64,000 nt of DNA from Lactarius indigo (Eukaryota > Basidiomycota > Agaricomycetes > Russulales > Russulaceae), in assembly GCA_025766275.1 (NCBI GenBank), contig JAFKAC010000003.1, forward strand, positions 372,001-436,000, written 5' to 3'. Position numbers and translations under genes: made by a program. Every line of letters starts with the position of its first letter. Within the stretch, counting starts at the first letter, position 1. The notes under the pieces are model-generated. The model did no database searches, was not told the origin of the DNA, and saw nothing but the letters and a program-made list of their open reading frames with translations. Positions 61,204-64,000 of the stretch are shown piece after piece.

Positions 61204-63357
61204 GCCTATGTCAGGGGACGGAGAGTCAGCTCGCCACGTTCACTGCTCCGCCTTCTGCCCTAGGGACCCTGCCCCTCTTCTCCAGTTCTTCTCGAAGGGA
61301 CGCGAATAAGCGCTGGGTGCGCTCCGCATTCGGCTGCAAATGTTCGATCTCGGTCACTCAGGACGACCGAGCTACAGACAGAGGCGAAACGAGGCCCGCA
61401 AAATGAAAAAAAGAAGCACGCGTACCTCTTTGCAACACGAAATGAGCCTCTCCACCAACATCGTCTGCGCCTTCTGTGCATCGTCCAGCTCCTTCCGAAT
61501 TTGTTGATTCTGCGAAAAGAGATGCAGGTGTGACATGAGAGTGGGGAATTGATTAGAGTGGCGCACTTCTTCTTCGAACTTCTCAGCTCGCGCCTTCTCC
61601 CCCTCCGCGAGCTGCTTCTGTTCTGCAGCTCGCGCGCGGGAGAGCAGGACCTCGAGTTCCTTGGATCGGATCACGCACTCGAAATGGCGCTTCTCGTAGT
61701 TCGTACTGTCGAAGGATGTCCTTGAGCCGCTCACGCACGCTGCATCACTCCCCGTGTCAGAGAGTTCGCACTAAACCCTGCAGATGAACAGCACGTACAC
61801 GCCATCAAAGATATCCTCCATGGTCCGCGCTGCCCTGGTGCACAGCGTGGATCAGCCACATGCGACTAGTGGCGCTCTACGGCGCAGGGGGGAACCTACT
61901 CTGCAGGGTCATCTGACCAGAACTTCTTCAATTTTTGTCTGCGCGGCTCGTTCTCGTCCTATATGCACCATAGAAAATCAGGAAACCAATCGCGCTGGTG
62001 GAGTGAGCTTACTGAATCCTCCGTGTTTGGGCCCTCCGTCAGGTCCATGAGTTCGACCGCGAGTATCTCATCGCCGTCTTCCATCGCTGCTTCCTCTGGC
62101 GTCTGATCAGCGTCCACTTGACGTCCTCCATGCGTAAAGATGAAATTTGTGCTCGAGCCCGCGCTCGTGCCCGAAACGGACTTCGGGCTCGCACCGGAAG
62201 AGTTGCGCGCGACACCATTCGTCAGCTTCGAGGCGCCGCCGCCGGTCAACTCGCCGCTCTTCTTGCCCTCGCTCGGCCGCGTCTCCATGCGGTCCGTCCA
62301 GGCACCGAAGAGCTTCGCGAGCTTGGTCTTGCGCGAAATCTTGAAGAAGAGCTCGGCGCGGTAGCGGCAGACGACTTTGACGACGATGTCGGGCGACTGG
62401 CGGAACTTGAGGTCCTGGATCTTCGCCTTCTCGGCGCGTCGTGAGATGTCGTTCTTCATTTGTACGATCTAGGTGGAGGGAGGGTGGGTTGGAGTTAGGA
62501 GAGTGGAATGTGAAGTGCGTGCGCACCTCATCCTGCGCCTCCTCCACGGACAGGGAAAGTCGTTTGCCGTCCTCCTGGCAATTATTGGGTTCCTGTATGC
62601 CAGCACACTTTGGAAACATTCGCTCACCCTCAGTCGCTTGTTGTCCTGTCCGGGACATGAGCCCACAGCGTCAGCACTGAGACACAAGACAGGACGCACC
62701 TTTTGCAGTTCTCGTGCCAGGTTCTCCATCTTGACCTTTGTCTGATTCGCCTTCGTAAGTTGGCTTTTCGCTACATTCGCATCGAATTCAGGGGAGAGAG
62801 AAGCGAAAAAAGAGGGGGGGGTGTACCAGCGTCCTTGTCTTTGAGCAATTTCTGCTTCTCCTTCTGGTGCTCGCGCTCCATGCGCTTGAACTCTGCAAAC
62901 TGTGAGCACTCAGCACCCGAGCGAGGGGCGCAGATGGTGGGCGGTGAACGCGCACCAACTCAATGTATTTCACATGTACCGCGTTCTCCTCCAGTCCGCG
63001 GACATGTTTCTGCGCTTCCTCAGCTGTAGCGCACGAACGGCGCATATATAGTCGAGATGGGCGTGTGACAACAGATGATGGGCGGACGCGCGCACCATAG
63101 CGGCGTTCCTCCTCCTCCACGAACACCTCTTCTTCCTCGAGCGCCGCGATGCGGTTCTTCAGGCTCTCGTACATCGCGGCTGGGTCCATCGGCGTCGGAT
63201 CCTTCATTTTTGATTTGCCGTTCGTGACTGCCCCGTGAGGCTGACGCACCGACCCGGACGGCGGGGCTGGGGCGGGGCCTGTCGGTGGTGGCTTGGGGGT
63301 TCGTGGTAGTGCGACCGTCGTCGTAGCGGTGGTGGTGGCCGTCATTGTGCCGTTCAT
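61204..63357 (-). CDS. taxilin-like coiled-coil protein with an internal SUMO-like domain
   Basis: Probable vesicle-traffic coiled-coil protein. The start ATG 63357 gives a Pro/Thr-rich N-terminus, then coil segments NRIAALEEEEVFVEEEERRY, EEAQKHVRGLEENAVHVKYI and the taxilin signature SQLTKANQTKVKMENLAREL near 62750. One exon (about 62460-62010) joins coil MKNDISRRAEKAKIQDLKF to a SUMO/Rad60-type ubiquitin fold: RAELFFKISRKTKLAKLFGA, then after a Ser/Gly insert FIFTHGGRQVDADQTPEEA and MEDGDEILAVELMDL. No C-terminal Gly-Gly is present. Downstream exons return to taxilin: RLKDILRQYELRE, HFECVIRSKELEVLLSRARA and QTMLVERLISCCK. An extra base at 61690-61691 (GAAG, Glu) fits an allele pair. The last exon, ending about 61204, is uncertain by frame. 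Confidence 0.65.
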
Positions 63358-64000
63358 CTGCGGCGGTTTGTATGATGACAGACGTTGGGTTTGGTGAAGT
63401 AATTGAACGAGTCGTGGTATCGTGGTCGGCTGCGCGAAGCTCGTTCGTCGGCACGCGCTGGCGCCACGGTGGCCGGCCCAGGAACCGGAAGTCATCCATA
63501 CCGACGAGCAATGTTATCCCCGCAAAATGCGCTGGAAATTCGCTATCACTACGGTTCGTCTACCCTAATAATTTCTCGTACAGTGATGATATTTCTCCCC
63601 CTCATTTCGAAAGCGTTCGATTCGAGGACCCTTGTTTGAATGACTGGCGCTCAGCGGATCGTCGAGCATTTGGAGACCATTGGAAGCTTCTATTGATGTC
63701 TTGACGTCCTCGGCACTTTCGTTGCGGCTTCGCCATCACAGCATGGCTGCAACCCGGTGACGGTTGTATTATAATTAGTCCGAAGTATAGAACGGAGATA
63801 GCTCGGTGATACTTGAGGGTCTTGGCTTACTGGCCTGCTGCGCTGGCGAAGCCGGGTCCTTGATACAATACCACAAAGTCTTGATGGCAAGTCAAGTCGA
63901 TGACCAGAGGAGCTCACCTGTCAAGCTTATGAACGGACCTCCCATATAATCACTGCAGTTGGAACGTTGCACGTTTCCGGTATCTAGACAAATTATAGAA
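63358..64000. other. window end, 0.6 kb, no gene assigned
   Basis: Upstream region of the taxilin-like gene. Open frames are short and unrecognised. Confidence 0.45.

Overview
This window is nuclear DNA from a basidiomycete fungus, almost certainly an Agaricomycete. Genes carry many short introns of about 50-70 bases. Family content is typical of mushrooms and relatives: a NACHT/WD40 protein, an F-box/LRR protein opening with the mushroom-type LPTEVI motif, DUF6697-like proteins, a fungal seven-helix membrane family and GH5 exo-beta-1,3-glucanases. I cannot name genus or species. No rRNA, convincing tRNA, CRISPR array or intact transposon was seen.

Layout. 1-0.67 kb: 3' end of CTP synthase (+). 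1.3-2.9 kb: DUF6697-like gene 1 (+). 4.7-6.0 and 9.1-10.4 kb: tandem seven-helix membrane genes (+). 11.3-17.1 kb: SMC4, the condensin ATPase (-). 17.7-18.6 kb: Tra2-like splicing factor (+). 19.3-20.7 and 22.0-23.3 kb: DUF6697-like genes 2 and 3 (-). 23.4-29.3 kb: gene-poor. 29.3-30.0 kb: small conserved fungal protein (-). 30.8-34.2 kb: DUF726/TMCO4-type hydrolase (-). 34.4-35.1 kb: SRP14 (-). 35.3-37.0 kb: MET1-type uroporphyrinogen methyltransferase (+). 37.3-37.8 kb: cytochrome c oxidase subunit Cox6 (+). 39.1-44.0 kb: NACHT-WD40 protein with fourteen near-identical WD repeats (+). 46.7-48.3 and 56.7-58.4 kb: two secreted exo-beta-1,3-glucanases (+ and -). 52.3-54.0 kb: F-box protein (+). 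54.5-56.3 kb: O-acetylhomoserine sulfhydrylase (+). 59.4-61.0 kb: UDP-N-acetylglucosamine pyrophosphorylase (+). 61.2-63.4 kb: taxilin-like coiled coil with a SUMO-like domain (-).

The main observation concerns the sequence itself. Most conserved genes look broken by single extra bases, and nearly every break I could resolve is an insertion. Each can be read as two alternative bases of one codon written side by side: Tyr TAC/TAT appears as TACT, Glu GAA/GAG as GAAG, Thr ACA/ACG as ACAG. Most are transitions and most fall in third codon positions. In the WD40 array each spacing is exactly 129 bases plus the number of such pairs. The simplest reading is that heterozygous sites of a dikaryotic or diploid genome were merged into one consensus with both alleles kept. 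These genes are therefore annotated as intact, not as pseudogenes. SMC4, SRP14 and Cox6 show none, which suggests locally homozygous or correctly phased stretches.

Functionally, MET1 (siroheme for sulfite reductase) and O-acetylhomoserine sulfhydrylase both serve sulfur assimilation, and UDP-GlcNAc pyrophosphorylase and the two glucanases serve cell-wall metabolism. Their spacing suggests coincidence rather than a dedicated cluster.
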